Source of the DNA: Rhizobium leguminosarum | Lineage (GTDB): Bacteria; Pseudomonadota; Alphaproteobacteria; Rhizobiales; Rhizobiaceae | DNA: 64,000 nt | Assembly (NCBI RefSeq): GCF_001652265.1 | Contig: NZ_LWBS01000439.1 | Coordinates: 124,001 to 188,000, forward strand | Direction of reading: 5' to 3' | In this document: positions 37,578 to 46,072 of the stretch, piece after piece | Position numbering within the stretch: position 1 is the stretch's first letter | Layout of the letters: each line of letters begins with the position of its first letter | Notes under the pieces: model-generated | Database searches by the model: none | Told to the model about the DNA's origin: nothing | The model's input: only the letters and a program-made list of their open reading frames with translations | Translations under genes and position numbers: made by a program

Positions 37578-38078
37578 CGGTGCTTTCCCGCGTCGATCGG
37601 CAAGAACGTGCCCATGCTCCATTACATATCGAGGCTGACGTGAACGTAGGATTTCGCGCGGCTGCACAGATGAGAACGCTGCTGAAGGGTCCTTTAAGCT
37701 TGCGTAGGAACTCCGTCCAGATCGGCCCAGTTTCGCAGGTGCCGATTTCCATGCCTACGACGTCGCGTCGGCCATCCTCAATCTGTTGCGGTGTTAATCC
37801 TTCAATAACCGCTTTCCTCGTGACCCACTGCCCATCCGGGCTTTTATCCAATGCCCTTCGATCCAAACCTCATGAATCCAAGTCGCTAGGCCGTCGTGGT
37901 CCCACAATCGGATAGAATGATCCGGCGCAAAACAGTAATAATCGCCATTGTTGCCGATCGCACCATGAAGTCTCTCCTCATTATACAACACGGCGCCAGA
38001 ACGCCCATGGGACTGAAGTTCGCGAGCTTTTATATCCGTGGCATCCTTGGTCCGGGCGGCTCGTTCACGTCCATGAGA
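37578..38078. other. Insertion-sequence debris between LysR and an IS6 element
   Basis: No intact gene. On the minus strand at 37693-37776 a short stretch reads like the middle of an IS256-family transposase, and on either side are short, frame-broken pieces (for example an ORF fragment with LYNEERLHGAIGNNGDYYCF near 37940-38010) that I could not place. The region appears to have suffered several insertions and deletions. Confidence 0.6.
37693..37776 (-). pseudogene. IS256-family transposase fragment
   Basis: The minus-strand frame reads DGRRDVVGMEIGTCETGPIW followed by TEFLRKLK. It matches the conserved block of IS256-family transposases (GRREVLGMEIG...WTEFLRKL) that precedes the second catalytic Asp. 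The match breaks abruptly on both sides, so only about 28 residues of the original gene survive. Confidence 0.65.
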
Positions 38079-38895
38079 GGTGTTGTCACATAAACGTGGC
38101 ATCAGTGAATTTGGCATAGAGACGGGGGTATGAACAGTTCCGCCGTCAGCTACAAGCGCCACCGTTTCCCGCAACAGATCATCTCGAATGCGGTCTGGAT
38201 GTATTTCAGGTTTCCGCTGAGCTTACGCCTTGTCGAGGAAATGCTGCTGGAGCGCGGAATTATCGTCTCCTATGAAACGATCCGCCGATGGGGACGGAAG
38301 TTCGGACCGGCCTATGCAAAGCAACTTCGTCGCAAGCGACCTTCGCGCCAGGATGTCTGGCACCTGGATGAGGTCGTGATCTCCATCGCGGGCAGAAAAC
38401 ACTGGCTTTGGCGTGCCGTCGATCAAGATGGTTATGTCCTCGACGAGATTGTGCAGAGCCGACGCGACACCAAGGCCGCCAAGCGGTTGCTCATCAGGCT
38501 GCTGAAGAAAGCAGGCATGCCGCCCAAGAGGATCATCACCGACAAGCTGCGCTCGTATGGCGCTGACCTTGCCGCCAAGCGGGACGTTATGCCGGATATC
38601 GAGCACCGATCCCACAAGGGTCTCAACAATCGAGCGGAAAATTCCCATTTGCCTCTGCGGAAACGGGAGAGGACCATGCAAGGTTTCCGATCAACCGGAG
38701 GCTTGCAGCGGTTCATCTCGATCTTCTCGGCACTTCGAAATATCTTCGTCACCCCACGCCACAAACGATCCGCACTGGCCACTCACATTCATCGCATCCG
38801 CGCTATGGCTCATTGGAAGGCCGCCACCGGGCTATTGCCTGATCTACAACGACAAAGCGCGCCGGCCGTTTAACGCTCGATAACGTGACAACTCC
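38079..38895 (+). mobile_element. IS6-family insertion sequence, apparently intact
   Basis: An element of about 817 bp flanked by terminal inverted repeats: GGTGTTGTCAC at 38079-38089 and its partner, GTGACAACTCC, at 38885-38895 (10 of 11 positions pair). It carries one full transposase gene. No 8-bp target duplication is present at the edges: the left flank reads CCATGAGA and the right flank CCGGGCGC. This suggests that a later rearrangement joined different sequences at this copy. Confidence 0.85.
38130..38873 (+). CDS. IS6-family transposase
   Basis: A 247-residue DDE transposase. The N-terminal zinc-ribbon/HTH part (FRFPLSLRLVEEMLLERGII) is followed by the catalytic core. The first Asp is in VWHLDEVVISI, the second in IITDKLRSYGAD, and the Glu in NRAENSHLPLRKRERTMQGF, all conserved. 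Family-typical length and an undamaged frame suggest it can still be active. It lies within the 38079-38895 element. Confidence 0.95.
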   Translation: MNSSAVSYKRHRFPQQIISNAVWMYFRFPLSLRLVEEMLLERGIIVSYETIRRWGRKFGPAYAKQLRRKRPSRQDVWHLDEVVISIAGRKHWLWRAVDQDGYVLDEIVQSRRDTKAAKRLLIRLLKKAGMPPKRIITDKLRSYGADLAAKRDVMPDIEHRSHKGLNNRAENSHLPLRKRERTMQGFRSTGGLQRFISIFSALRNIFVTPRHKRSALATHIHRIRAMAHWKAATGLLPDLQRQSAPAV

Positions 38896-38992
38896 CCGGG
38901 CGCTGCTGACCGGTCGCAAACTGCTGCAGGCCAAATTGCGTGACGTCGAGTTCAGCATTCGGGGTATTTTGCGGGGCTATGGCTTGAAGGTT

Positions 38993-39100
38993 TGAACCGC
39001 ACCGGGTTTGCCGGAGGCTCCAACTTCTGAGAAAGTGGAGCCGATATGAGCAAGACAACGAACAAGTTTTCACCTGAAGTCCGTGCCCGTGCCATCCCAA
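38993..39100 (+). mobile_element. Left end and truncated orfA of an IS3-family element
   Basis: TGAACCGCACCGGGTTTGCC at 38993 followed by GGAGGCTCCA is the inverted-repeat end of a rhizobial IS3-family element. The next ORF starts at 39046 and reads MSKTTNKFSPEVRARA, the N-terminus of IS3 OrfA, before the match breaks at about 39098. The rest of the element is missing. Confidence 0.7.
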
Positions 39101-39130
39101 AAAAAAGAGCCGGGTGGCGATCCGGCCTCT
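39099..39130 (-). terminator. Rho-independent terminator, minus strand
   Basis: Read on the minus strand, a GCCGG/CCGGC stem (39109-39113 with 39122-39126) is followed by a run of eight T (39099-39106 on the plus strand are A). No leftward gene now lies directly upstream of it, so it may belong to a lost gene. Confidence 0.55.
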
Positions 39131-39326
39131 TCAACCTGTCACCTGCCATTCAAAAACGGTTATCGGAAGCTTCCAACGCGAACAAATTCGCAACAACAAC
39201 TAGTTTTCCGTTTACTTCAACCAGAATTGCGCGGAATATTAGCAATTGGGCGGAAGCCTTCGGCACCACTCTCGATAAATTGCGCTCGAACGGCTTTCGC
39301 CCCTTGGGTTCAAGGGAGGACCAATC

Positions 39327-40409
39327 ATGAGGCGGTTTTTGCTGTACGTGGCCTCGGCCGCGACATTATCGCTCGGCGTTTCACATGCATTGGCGCAGTC
39401 GGGCAGCGTCGAGAAAGCGGTTGGCGGTTACAATTTCGGGGAAGCCGCAAAGGAGGCCCCCGGCACGAAGGATTTCCATTCGGCTGACGGTCATTTGACC
39501 TTTGCGATCGTGACGCACACGGCAGGCAATGGTTTCTTTGACCCCGTCTATGTCGGCGCAACTGTCGCCGGCAACATGATCGGCGCGACGATCCTTCTGC
39601 TCGGTTCGGAATCGCCGGTGGATGATCCCGCCCGCGAGATCGAAATCCTGAACCAAATCGTTCAGGATCCGACCATCGACGGCATCATTATGACGACGCC
39701 GCAGGCGGGTGCCTACAACGACATCGTCAAGGCCGCCGAAGCGGCCGGCATCCCGGTCGCGACGACCAATTCGTTCGACGGCACAATCCTTAACAGGAAC
39801 GGCATCAGCCACACCGGTCAGGATGCCTCGGCCGCCGCGATCGGCGGCGAGGCGCTGGCCAAATGCGTGCTTGACGGCGGCAAGCCCAGCGGCTCGATCG
39901 TGCTGCCATCCTCCACGGCGATGGGCAATATCGAGGTGAACAACCGCGTCACGGCCGCCTTCAACGCGATCGTGAAGACCCTGAAGGATGCGGGTAAGCT
40001 CGAGGCTTTCAAGGTCGACGCCGGCCCGGAGAACGTCGGCATCGACACCAACCCGAACGACCCGGTGAACGCCCTTGTTTCGCTCTTTGAGTCCCGTGGC
40101 GACGTGGTCGGCGCCTTTACAGCCAACAACGTCTTTACGCCGCCGCTTGTCAAGGCGGTGGCCCAGATGGGGTGGACCGGCAAGTTCTGTGCCTACGGAT
40201 TCGACCTCGGACCAGCGCAGCAGGAAGGCATCGCGGCAGGAAATCTGACCGGCTCGCTCGGACAGCAGCCTTTCTTGCAAGGTTTCTGGCCGGTCATGCA
40301 GCTTTATCTGCAGATCGATCGCGGCATCGCGGCTGCCAATCTCGACACCCGCGCCCAGCTCGTGACGAAGGATACGGTCGCAAACGTCGGCAAGCGCTTC
40401 GAGAACTGA
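39327..40409 (+). CDS. Monosaccharide ABC importer, periplasmic binding protein (RbsB/FrcB-like)
   Basis: A 360-residue sugar-binding protein. The signal peptide at residues 1-23 ends SHALAQ. The PBP type-1 fold follows: HLTFAIVTHTAGNGFFDPVY with a ligand-proximal strand, DGIIMTTPQAGAYNDIVKAA and GIPVATTNSFDG. The ATG has GGGAGG seven bases upstream. It resembles fructose/ribose-type binding proteins of rhizobia. It is the first gene of a three-gene importer operon and is followed by a strong hairpin that may raise its level relative to the permease. Confidence 0.93.
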   Translation: MRRFLLYVASAATLSLGVSHALAQSGSVEKAVGGYNFGEAAKEAPGTKDFHSADGHLTFAIVTHTAGNGFFDPVYVGATVAGNMIGATILLLGSESPVDDPAREIEILNQIVQDPTIDGIIMTTPQAGAYNDIVKAAEAAGIPVATTNSFDGTILNRNGISHTGQDASAAAIGGEALAKCVLDGGKPSGSIVLPSSTAMGNIEVNNRVTAAFNAIVKTLKDAGKLEAFKVDAGPENVGIDTNPNDPVNALVSLFESRGDVVGAFTANNVFTPPLVKAVAQMGWTGKFCAYGFDLGPAQQEGIAAGNLTGSLGQQPFLQGFWPVMQLYLQIDRGIAAANLDTRAQLVTKDTVANVGKRFEN

Positions 40410-40436
40410 TTTCTGTTCGATACGTCTGAAATCAGG

Positions 40437-40460
40437 GCGGGACGGCACGAGCCGTCCCGC
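40437..40460 (+). other. Intercistronic hairpin between binding protein and permease
   Basis: GCGGGACGGC and GCCGTCCCGC form a perfect 10-bp stem with a four-base loop. No T-run follows, so it probably stabilises the upstream mRNA and lowers, without stopping, expression of the downstream permease. Confidence 0.7.
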
Positions 40461-40493
40461 ATCGTGACAGCAAGGATCGCTCGGTAGAAACCC

Positions 40494-42749
40494 ATGGAGT
40501 TCACCACGACGACATCGCTCGGCCGTGCGCCGCCACAGCTCGTCGGCGGCTGGGAGGCCGGACTCCTCATATTCCTTGCGCTACTCTACTTCGGCGGGGC
40601 TCTCGTTAATCCGGCCTTCTTCGGATCAACGGAGGCCCTTCACGCGCTTCTGCGCGACACGTCTCGTGTGGGGATCATCGCGGTTGGAATGACTTTCGTC
40701 ATTGCCAACAGGGATATCGATCTTTCGGTTGGGTCCACCTACGGTCTGGTCGCGGTGGTTTTCGCCAGGCTTTTTGCGCCGAGTTTTCTCGATTTCGACC
40801 TCATCACGTCGGCGATCCTTTGCGCGCTCTTGGGCACGGTGATTGGCCTGGCCAACGGCGTGCTCGTGACCATCCTGAAAGTGCCGGCATTCATTGCGAC
40901 GCTGACAATGCTTTTCATCGGCCGCGGCTTCGTGCTCGCCCTGACGCATGGTCAGGCAATCTACTATTCCGACAAGGCGAAGGGCTATGCGCTTTTCTTC
41001 CATCTGGGTGAGACGAATGTCTTCGGCTTCAATAACCAAATCGCGATCTTCGCTGTCGTCGCCATCTTGGGCGCTTGTGTGCTCGCCAAAACCCGATGGG
41101 GCTACGAGACCTTCGCCACCGGGGGCAACGAGCAAGCGGCAATCTATGCCGGCATTCGCACGCGCTGGGTGCGCACCCGCGCGTACGTGATCTCGGCGCT
41201 TTGTGCGACCCTAGCGGCTCTCTTGTCTGCCGCGCAGGACAAGGGTGTAACCCCTCTCTACGGTGTCAGCTGGGAACTTACCATTATAGCATCCGTCATT
41301 ATTGGTGGTGCATCAATCCTTGGCGGCCGCGGCCGTGTGATCGGTTCCTGCCTTGGTTCGGCAGTCGTCGTCCTGATCGACAAGGTGTTGCGCGAGGGGT
41401 GGCCGATTACGCGCATCGTCGTTATCGATGGCGAAAGCATCGCAGTCGGCGCCAAGTTCACCTTGCCTGCGGGCGCGGTGCTGGTTTTCCTTGGCCTGCT
41501 TCTCGTCGTTGCCGTGCTCATCGAACCCTACCTAATTCGGCGCCAGGTCGCGGCCCGGCTTTGGGCGTGGCTTCGCGGCCGACCACCGCCGCCCGCCTAC
41601 GAGATGGGTGGCGTGGCGCTTGAGGGCGTCCAGACCAAGGGCGCGATGGCAACCGACATGGCGCTGTCGGCCACCGGGCTTGGCAGTTTTCTCGCCCGCC
41701 GCGACGCGCTTGCCATCATCCTGACGGCCGTGTTGTGGCTGACGGGCGTCGCGCTGCGGCCGGACTACTGGTGGAACCTGTCCAACACCTTCGCTATCCT
41801 GCTCAATTACACCGAGCTGGCACTCATTACGGTCGGGCTCAGCTATGTCATCGCAGCAGGCGATATCGATCTCTCCGTAGGCGCGGTGCTCGCTCTTGCC
41901 GGCAGCACCGCGGCCTATTTCCTGAAGGTGGTGGGCGCAGACCCACTCACCGCCGTGACGATGGGTCTCCTTGCGGGAATGGCGGCCGGCTTCGTCAACG
42001 CCGTCGTCACGGTCGGTTTCAAACTGCCCGCCTTCGTCGCCACGCTCGGCATGTTCTACATTGCCCGGGGCCTCGCCGCCTGGTTCGTCGCAGGACAACA
42101 GCTTACCGGCTGGCCCGAGGGCTACAACCTGCTCGGCCGCAAGGTGAATGACGTACTCCTTCATTTCGGGCTTTGGCTGCCGTCGGGAACCATTCGCACG
42201 GTGGCCGAGGTCGTCAGCGTCCAGACGATCTGGATGTTTTTCGTCGCGCTGATCGCAGGCATCGTCCTTGCTTATACACCGTTCGGGTTGAAGGTCTGCG
42301 CCACCGGCGGCAACATCCGCGCCGCTGCCTATGCCGGTATCAACACCAATCGGGTGCGCTTCGTCGCGCTTATGCTGTCAGCGCTCTGCGCAAGCATGGC
42401 GGGGATCATCAACGTCGCTTACTTTCGCAGCTTCAACCCGGTTGCCGGCCAGTTTCGCGAGCTCGACGCCATCGCTTCCGTGATCATAGGCGGTGGGTCG
42501 ATCTTCGGTGGCTACGGCACCATGATCGGTGCGCTTGCGGGTGCGGCGGTCATCACGCTCGTACGGGCACTCCTGCAACTTAACGTCCAGGGGTTCAGCA
42601 TGCCCCAACACTGGATCAATGTCTTCATCGGCGTCATCCTGATCGTGGCGGTGCTGATCGACATATGGGTGCGCCAGACCAACATTTTCGGACGCCTGCG
42701 AGCCCGCCTCGCAAGGCGCGCGCCAACACGGGACGGCACTCATGATTGA
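40494..42749 (+). CDS. Fused double permease of a monosaccharide ABC importer
   Basis: A 751-residue inner-membrane protein made of two complete RbsC/FrcC-like permease domains, about residues 20-350 and 400-735. Each half carries the same ordered blocks. First: VANRDIDLSVGSTYG-type IANRDIDLSVG, then LKVPAFIATLTMLFIGRG, ATGGNEQAAIYAGIRTRWVR and ASVIIGGASILGG. Second: IAAGDIDLSVG, FKLPAFVATLGMFYIARG, ATGGNIRAAAYAGINTNRVR and ASVIIGGGSIFGG. A proline-rich linker joins them (residues 355-370, RGRPPPPAYEM). In the usual systems the single permease forms a homodimer; here one chain would supply both halves. Its end overlaps the ATPase gene by eight bases. Confidence 0.95.
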   Translation: MEFTTTTSLGRAPPQLVGGWEAGLLIFLALLYFGGALVNPAFFGSTEALHALLRDTSRVGIIAVGMTFVIANRDIDLSVGSTYGLVAVVFARLFAPSFLDFDLITSAILCALLGTVIGLANGVLVTILKVPAFIATLTMLFIGRGFVLALTHGQAIYYSDKAKGYALFFHLGETNVFGFNNQIAIFAVVAILGACVLAKTRWGYETFATGGNEQAAIYAGIRTRWVRTRAYVISALCATLAALLSAAQDKGVTPLYGVSWELTIIASVIIGGASILGGRGRVIGSCLGSAVVVLIDKVLREGWPITRIVVIDGESIAVGAKFTLPAGAVLVFLGLLLVVAVLIEPYLIRRQVAARLWAWLRGRPPPPAYEMGGVALEGVQTKGAMATDMALSATGLGSFLARRDALAIILTAVLWLTGVALRPDYWWNLSNTFAILLNYTELALITVGLSYVIAAGDIDLSVGAVLALAGSTAAYFLKVVGADPLTAVTMGLLAGMAAGFVNAVVTVGFKLPAFVATLGMFYIARGLAAWFVAGQQLTGWPEGYNLLGRKVNDVLLHFGLWLPSGTIRTVAEVVSVQTIWMFFVALIAGIVLAYTPFGLKVCATGGNIRAAAYAGINTNRVRFVALMLSALCASMAGIINVAYFRSFNPVAGQFRELDAIASVIIGGGSIFGGYGTMIGALAGAAVITLVRALLQLNVQGFSMPQHWINVFIGVILIVAVLIDIWVRQTNIFGRLRARLARRAPTRDGTHD

Positions 42750-43524
42750 CGCGACACCATCCGAGCCGATCGTGCAAATGCGGAGCATTGAAAAAGCCTT
42801 CGGGGCCGTACAGGCGCTTCGAAAGGTCGATCTCACTCTTTATTCCGGCGAGATCCTTGGTCTGGTCGGCGATAACTCGGCCGGCAAATCGACGCTCATG
42901 AAGATCCTGACCGGTGCTTATCAACGCGATGCCGGTGAAATCCTGGTTGCCGGACAACCGGCGCGCTTCAAGAGCCCACACGAGAGCCGCGACGTCGGCA
43001 TCGAGATGATCTACCAGGATTTCGCGCTTTGCGGGAACATGGACGTCGGCCAGAACATCTTTCTAGGCCGCTGGCCGCTCAAAGGCCCCTTCGTCAATCG
43101 GCGGAAGATGTATGCGGACGCCGACAGCGTGCTGAAACGTCTCAAAGTCGACGTGAACTCTGTCTATCAGAAGGTCGAAAGCCTGTCGGGCGGCCGCCAG
43201 CAATCTGTTGCGATTGCCCGCGCGATCTCGTTCGAGCCGCGCGTCGTGATCCTCGACGAGCCGACCGCCAACCTTTCCGTGATGGCGACCGAACGCCTGC
43301 TCGAAACCATGCTGGAGCTGAAGAAGCAAGGCGTTGCCCAGATCATCATCTCACACCGCCTTGTCGACATTTTTGCCGTGGGTGATCGCGTCATGGTTCT
43401 CAAGCGCGGTGAGTATGTCGGCGACCGCTACATCAAGAACACGGACGAGCATGAAGTGCTGGAGATCATCGTTTCCGGCACGCGCGAAAGCGCGCTGACA
43501 GCCGATGAAGCAAGAACCGTTTGA
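42742..43524 (+). CDS. Monosaccharide ABC importer, single-domain ATPase (FrcA-like)
   Basis: A 260-residue ATPase. It has Walker [10 protein letters not shown], signature [20 protein letters not shown] and Walker [14 protein letters not shown]. Most sugar importers of this class (RbsA) have two ATPase domains in one chain; this one has a single domain, as in the rhizobial fructose system FrcA. The Q-loop region includes [11 protein letters not shown]. It starts within the permease gene, so translation is coupled. Two copies of this subunit would serve the fused permease. Confidence 0.93.
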   Translation: MIDATPSEPIVQMRSIEKAFGAVQALRKVDLTLYSGEILGLVGDNSAGKSTLMKILTGAYQRDAGEILVAGQPARFKSPHESRDVGIEMIYQDFALCGNMDVGQNIFLGRWPLKGPFVNRRKMYADADSVLKRLKVDVNSVYQKVESLSGGRQQSVAIARAISFEPRVVILDEPTANLSVMATERLLETMLELKKQGVAQIIISHRLVDIFAVGDRVMVLKRGEYVGDRYIKNTDEHEVLEIIVSGTRESALTADEARTV

Positions 43525-43906
43525 TCCACCGACTGTGCCATGACAGCGCTGTCCGCATGCGCTGGAAAGAATTTGCTGAAGGCTTCTTGTGGGCAGAACA
43601 AGAGGAGTGCGAAATCGTACGCTAAGGCCGAACGGAGCGGGAACTTATGCGACGCGCCGTAGCCGATCGCACTGACGACGAGATTGAGCCCGGAGGCGCG
43701 GAATGCTTGGCTTTCGAACGACCGATCACGGATTTCGCCTCGTTCGTGGAAAAAGACAGCGCCCTTCAGCTTATGCGCGGCCTCGCGCGAAGCGTTGTCG
43801 AATCGGGCGGACGAAGAAACCAAAACTGACGCATCTCGATGGCAATCCACAGAGAGATCGCATGCTGCAGGTTCGAGCTACGGCATCGTTCATGCTGCGT
43901 TGAGCG
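43525..43906. other. Non-coding stretch after the sugar importer
   Basis: About 380 bases with short, overlapping frames on both strands but nothing resembling a known gene. It looks like a junction region between the importer and the truncated DUF4143 gene. Confidence 0.5.
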
Positions 43907-44221
43907 TTGCTGGAGACTTTCGTGTTTGGGGAGATCCTAAAACTCGCCAGCGGTGGGCATACCCGCTTCGAGTTTTCGCATTTTCGTGACAAGCAGCAGA
44001 ACGAGGTCGATATCGTCATCGAAGACAGAAGAGGGAGGGTTGTCGGTATCGAGATAAAAGCGGCAGCATCCGTCTCGAGTTCCGATTTTTCCGGATTGCG
44101 AATTTTGGCCGAGGCATGTGGAGAACAATTTGTTTCGGGCATTGTCTTGTACGATCATAACAAGGTAATTCCATTCGGCGAACGCCTATCCGCCGTGCCA
44201 ATTTCGGCGTTGTGGCATTAG
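43907..44221 (+). pseudogene. C-terminal fragment of an AAA ATPase/DUF4143 protein
   Basis: The surviving 104 residues (LETFVFGEILKLASGGHTRF through EVDIVIEDRRGRVVGIEIKA) match the nuclease-fold C-terminal domain of DUF4143 proteins, which normally follow an AAA+ ATPase domain in a protein of about 400 residues. An in-frame stop lies just before TTG 43907, and no ATPase domain is found upstream, so the gene is truncated. The EVD...EIK pattern retains the PD-(D/E)xK-like residues. Confidence 0.75.
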
Positions 44222-44297
44222 CGCCTGGGAATTTCGGCTCAGTCTCCAGACCCGAGCATTCCTGAAAATTCGACGGTGTCGATGAAAATAGGCCCCA

Positions 44298-44322
44298 GGT
44301 TCGATTCCCTTCAAGGCGATCA
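44298..44322 (+). repeat. tRNA-T-arm-like repeat, copy C
   Basis: GGTTCGATTCC, CT, then TCAAGGCGATCA. It matches copy A at 33148 in 23 of 25 positions. It lies in the gap between the truncated DUF4143 gene and the hydroxyacid dehydrogenase, i.e. at the right edge of the patchwork region. Confidence 0.55.
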
Positions 44323-44415
44323 CCCTTCAGTCGGTCGACCGACGCGTGATTTGCGCTTCGGTCAGAGCGGGATAGCAAGCGCCCGACTGGCGTCTGGTTT
44401 CCGAATGACGGCGGC

Positions 44416-45420
44416 TCACGCCGTGACCTGATTTCGCAGCCGGCCCTCGTCGAGCAGGATCTTGACCGTCTGCGCTGCGTTGTGGCGCATCTCGATGGCT
44501 GCATGATCTGAGTAAAAGGCGTTGTGTGGCGTTATCACCAGCCGCCCCTCAAGCCAGTCACTCCTGTCGCGCCATGCTGTCAGCAGCGGATGATCGCGCG
44601 GCGGCTCCTGCGCCAGTGTGTCGATCGCTGCTGCCGCGAGATGGCCGTTTCGCAGTGAGGCCTCCAGCGCGTCGAGATCGTCGAGCAGTTCTCCTCGCGC
44701 GGTATTGATCAGGATGGCTCCGGGCTTGAGCCGGGAAAGTCCATCCGCGTCCAGAATGCCGCGCGTCTCATCGTTTGCCGGGCAATGCAGGGTGACGATA
44801 TCCGCTTGCGCGAAGAGGTCGTCCAGCCGGTCAGTGCGTTCGTAGCCGACCGCCTTCTCATGGCCGCGCGACTGGCCGGGATCATAACCCAGGATGCGGA
44901 AGCCGAAGGGCTTCAGGCGGTTTACCACCGCTGTGCCGATCCGCCCGACGCCGACAACACCCACCGCGGTCCGGTTCGAGCGACTTAGCGGCTTGAGGCT
45001 ATGGACCTGCCATCCTGTCGTATAGCCACGGGCGCGAGCGTCGTGCTCCCAGAGTCGCCGGTGCAGGGACAGGATCATCGCGACCGCGTGGTCGGCGACT
45101 TCCTCCGTGCCGTAATCGGGATTGTTGGCAAACGAAATGCCGGCATTCGCGAGTGCCGAAAGATCGATTTTCTCGTAGCCGACACCATAGCGGACGACGC
45201 CCCTGCAGCGTGAAAGATGGGCGATAGTTTTCGGCCCGAGCCGCGCACCCCAGACCATCAGGGCATCAAGCCGAGCCAGGCGCTCGGGCGAGAAAAGCGC
45301 TTCGTCGGTGGTGGCGAAGAAATCGATCTCGACATCGTCGCCGAGCACCTCGGCCTCGAGATCAGGCGCGCCGAACATGTGATCGGTGATGCCGACGATG
45401 TATTTCTTTTGTGCTGTCAT
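44416..45420 (-). CDS. D-isomer-specific 2-hydroxyacid dehydrogenase
   Basis: A 334-residue NAD-dependent oxidoreductase. The substrate-binding domain is followed by the Rossmann motif VGVVGVGRIGTAV, the Arg in INTARGELLDD and the catalytic His in TPHNAFYSDHA. The family's GTEEVADHAVAMILSLHRRL helix is clear. It resembles C-terminal-binding-protein/phosphoglycerate-dehydrogenase-like enzymes. It is the last gene of the leftward operon that starts with the SsuD-like monooxygenase, 18 bases after the FMN reductase. It may reduce or oxidise a keto acid left after desulfonation; this is inferred. Confidence 0.92.
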   Translation of the reverse strand: MTAQKKYIVGITDHMFGAPDLEAEVLGDDVEIDFFATTDEALFSPERLARLDALMVWGARLGPKTIAHLSRCRGVVRYGVGYEKIDLSALANAGISFANNPDYGTEEVADHAVAMILSLHRRLWEHDARARGYTTGWQVHSLKPLSRSNRTAVGVVGVGRIGTAVVNRLKPFGFRILGYDPGQSRGHEKAVGYERTDRLDDLFAQADIVTLHCPANDETRGILDADGLSRLKPGAILINTARGELLDDLDALEASLRNGHLAAAAIDTLAQEPPRDHPLLTAWRDRSDWLEGRLVITPHNAFYSDHAAIEMRHNAAQTVKILLDEGRLRNQVTA

Positions 45421-45438
45421 TTTTTGCCGGCCGACTGC

Positions 45439-45999
45439 TTATTCAGCGGCAATTGCATCTGCCGTCGAGCGAGCCTTCACAAGAATGGAGGCCTCCGCCA
45501 GCGCTTGGTTTACGCGACCGAGAATAGCCGTTGACGGATTGCCATCCGTGAAATCGCGGCTCGAGGCGTAAATTGCAGTCGGCAGCACAAAGGCCTCGAA
45601 AAAAGCAAACAGCGGGCGAAGCTGATGCTCGACAACCAGGGAGTGTCGATCGCCCCCGCCGGTTGCCGTCAGGATGACGGGTTTGCCGCGCAGGTCTGCC
45701 GGATCGAGGAGATCGAAGACGTGCTTGAACAGGCCGGTATAGCTCCCCTTGTAGGTTGGCGAGCCGATGACGAGCGCTTCTGCTTGGATGATCGTTTGGA
45801 TCACCTTTTTTGCTGCAGGATCGAGGTCGGCGACCGATCTTGCGGCCGCCAGTGAGGTGCCGAGGTCTTCGATGTCGAACACCGCATGCTGCAGGCCTGC
45901 CTGCTTCGCCAGCGATTCCGTGACACTTTCCACGAAGCGCCTGGTGCTGGACGGGCGGGCCAAATTGCCCGAGAAGCCGACGATCAGATCGTTGCTCAT
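45439..45999 (-). CDS. NAD(P)H-dependent FMN reductase (MsuE/SsuE-like)
   Basis: A 186-residue flavodoxin-fold reductase. The phosphate-binding loop GFSGNLARPSSTRRFVESV and the family block LVIGSPTYKGSYTGLFKHVF are diagnostic, as is the GGGDRHSL segment. Such proteins supply reduced FMN to two-component monooxygenases. Here the partners are the SsuD-like protein and the SfnB-like protein in the same operon. ATG 45999 has AAGGAA seven bases upstream. It is 73 bases after the SfnB-like gene. Cytoplasmic. Confidence 0.92.
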   Translation of the reverse strand: MSNDLIVGFSGNLARPSSTRRFVESVTESLAKQAGLQHAVFDIEDLGTSLAAARSVADLDPAAKKVIQTIIQAEALVIGSPTYKGSYTGLFKHVFDLLDPADLRGKPVILTATGGGDRHSLVVEHQLRPLFAFFEAFVLPTAIYASSRDFTDGNPSTAILGRVNQALAEASILVKARSTADAIAAE

Positions 46000-46072
46000 C
46001 TAAATTCCTTTCGCGAGTTCGCCTCGATCATACGAGGGAGGAGGGAGGTCATCGGGCGAGGCGCTCTGTTTG

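Larger units (their letters stand above)
38896..39326. other. Region with IS3-family remnant upstream of the sugar importer
   Basis: A stretch of 431 bases with no intact gene. It contains the left end of an IS3-family element (38993-39100) and a leftward terminator-like hairpin (39099-39130). The remainder up to the binding-protein start is AT-richer than its surroundings and probably contains the importer's promoter; a reading frame continues to 39330 but shows no family features after the IS fragment. Confidence 0.5.

Noticed and set aside
37794..38174. 126-codon leftward frame next to the IS6 element
   Set aside because: It starts inside the IS6 transposase gene and merges unrelated pieces; only debris could be recognised in it.
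38071..38903. Target-site duplication around the IS6 element
   Set aside because: The 8 bases flanking the two ends differ, so no duplication is present.
39046..39330. A 94-codon gene just upstream of the sugar-binding protein
   Set aside because: Only the first 16 or so residues resemble IS3 OrfA; the rest is unrelated sequence read by chance.
43428..43850. A 140-codon leftward frame after the sugar ATPase
   Set aside because: Overlaps the ATPase 3' end, has no ribosome site and no domain resemblance.
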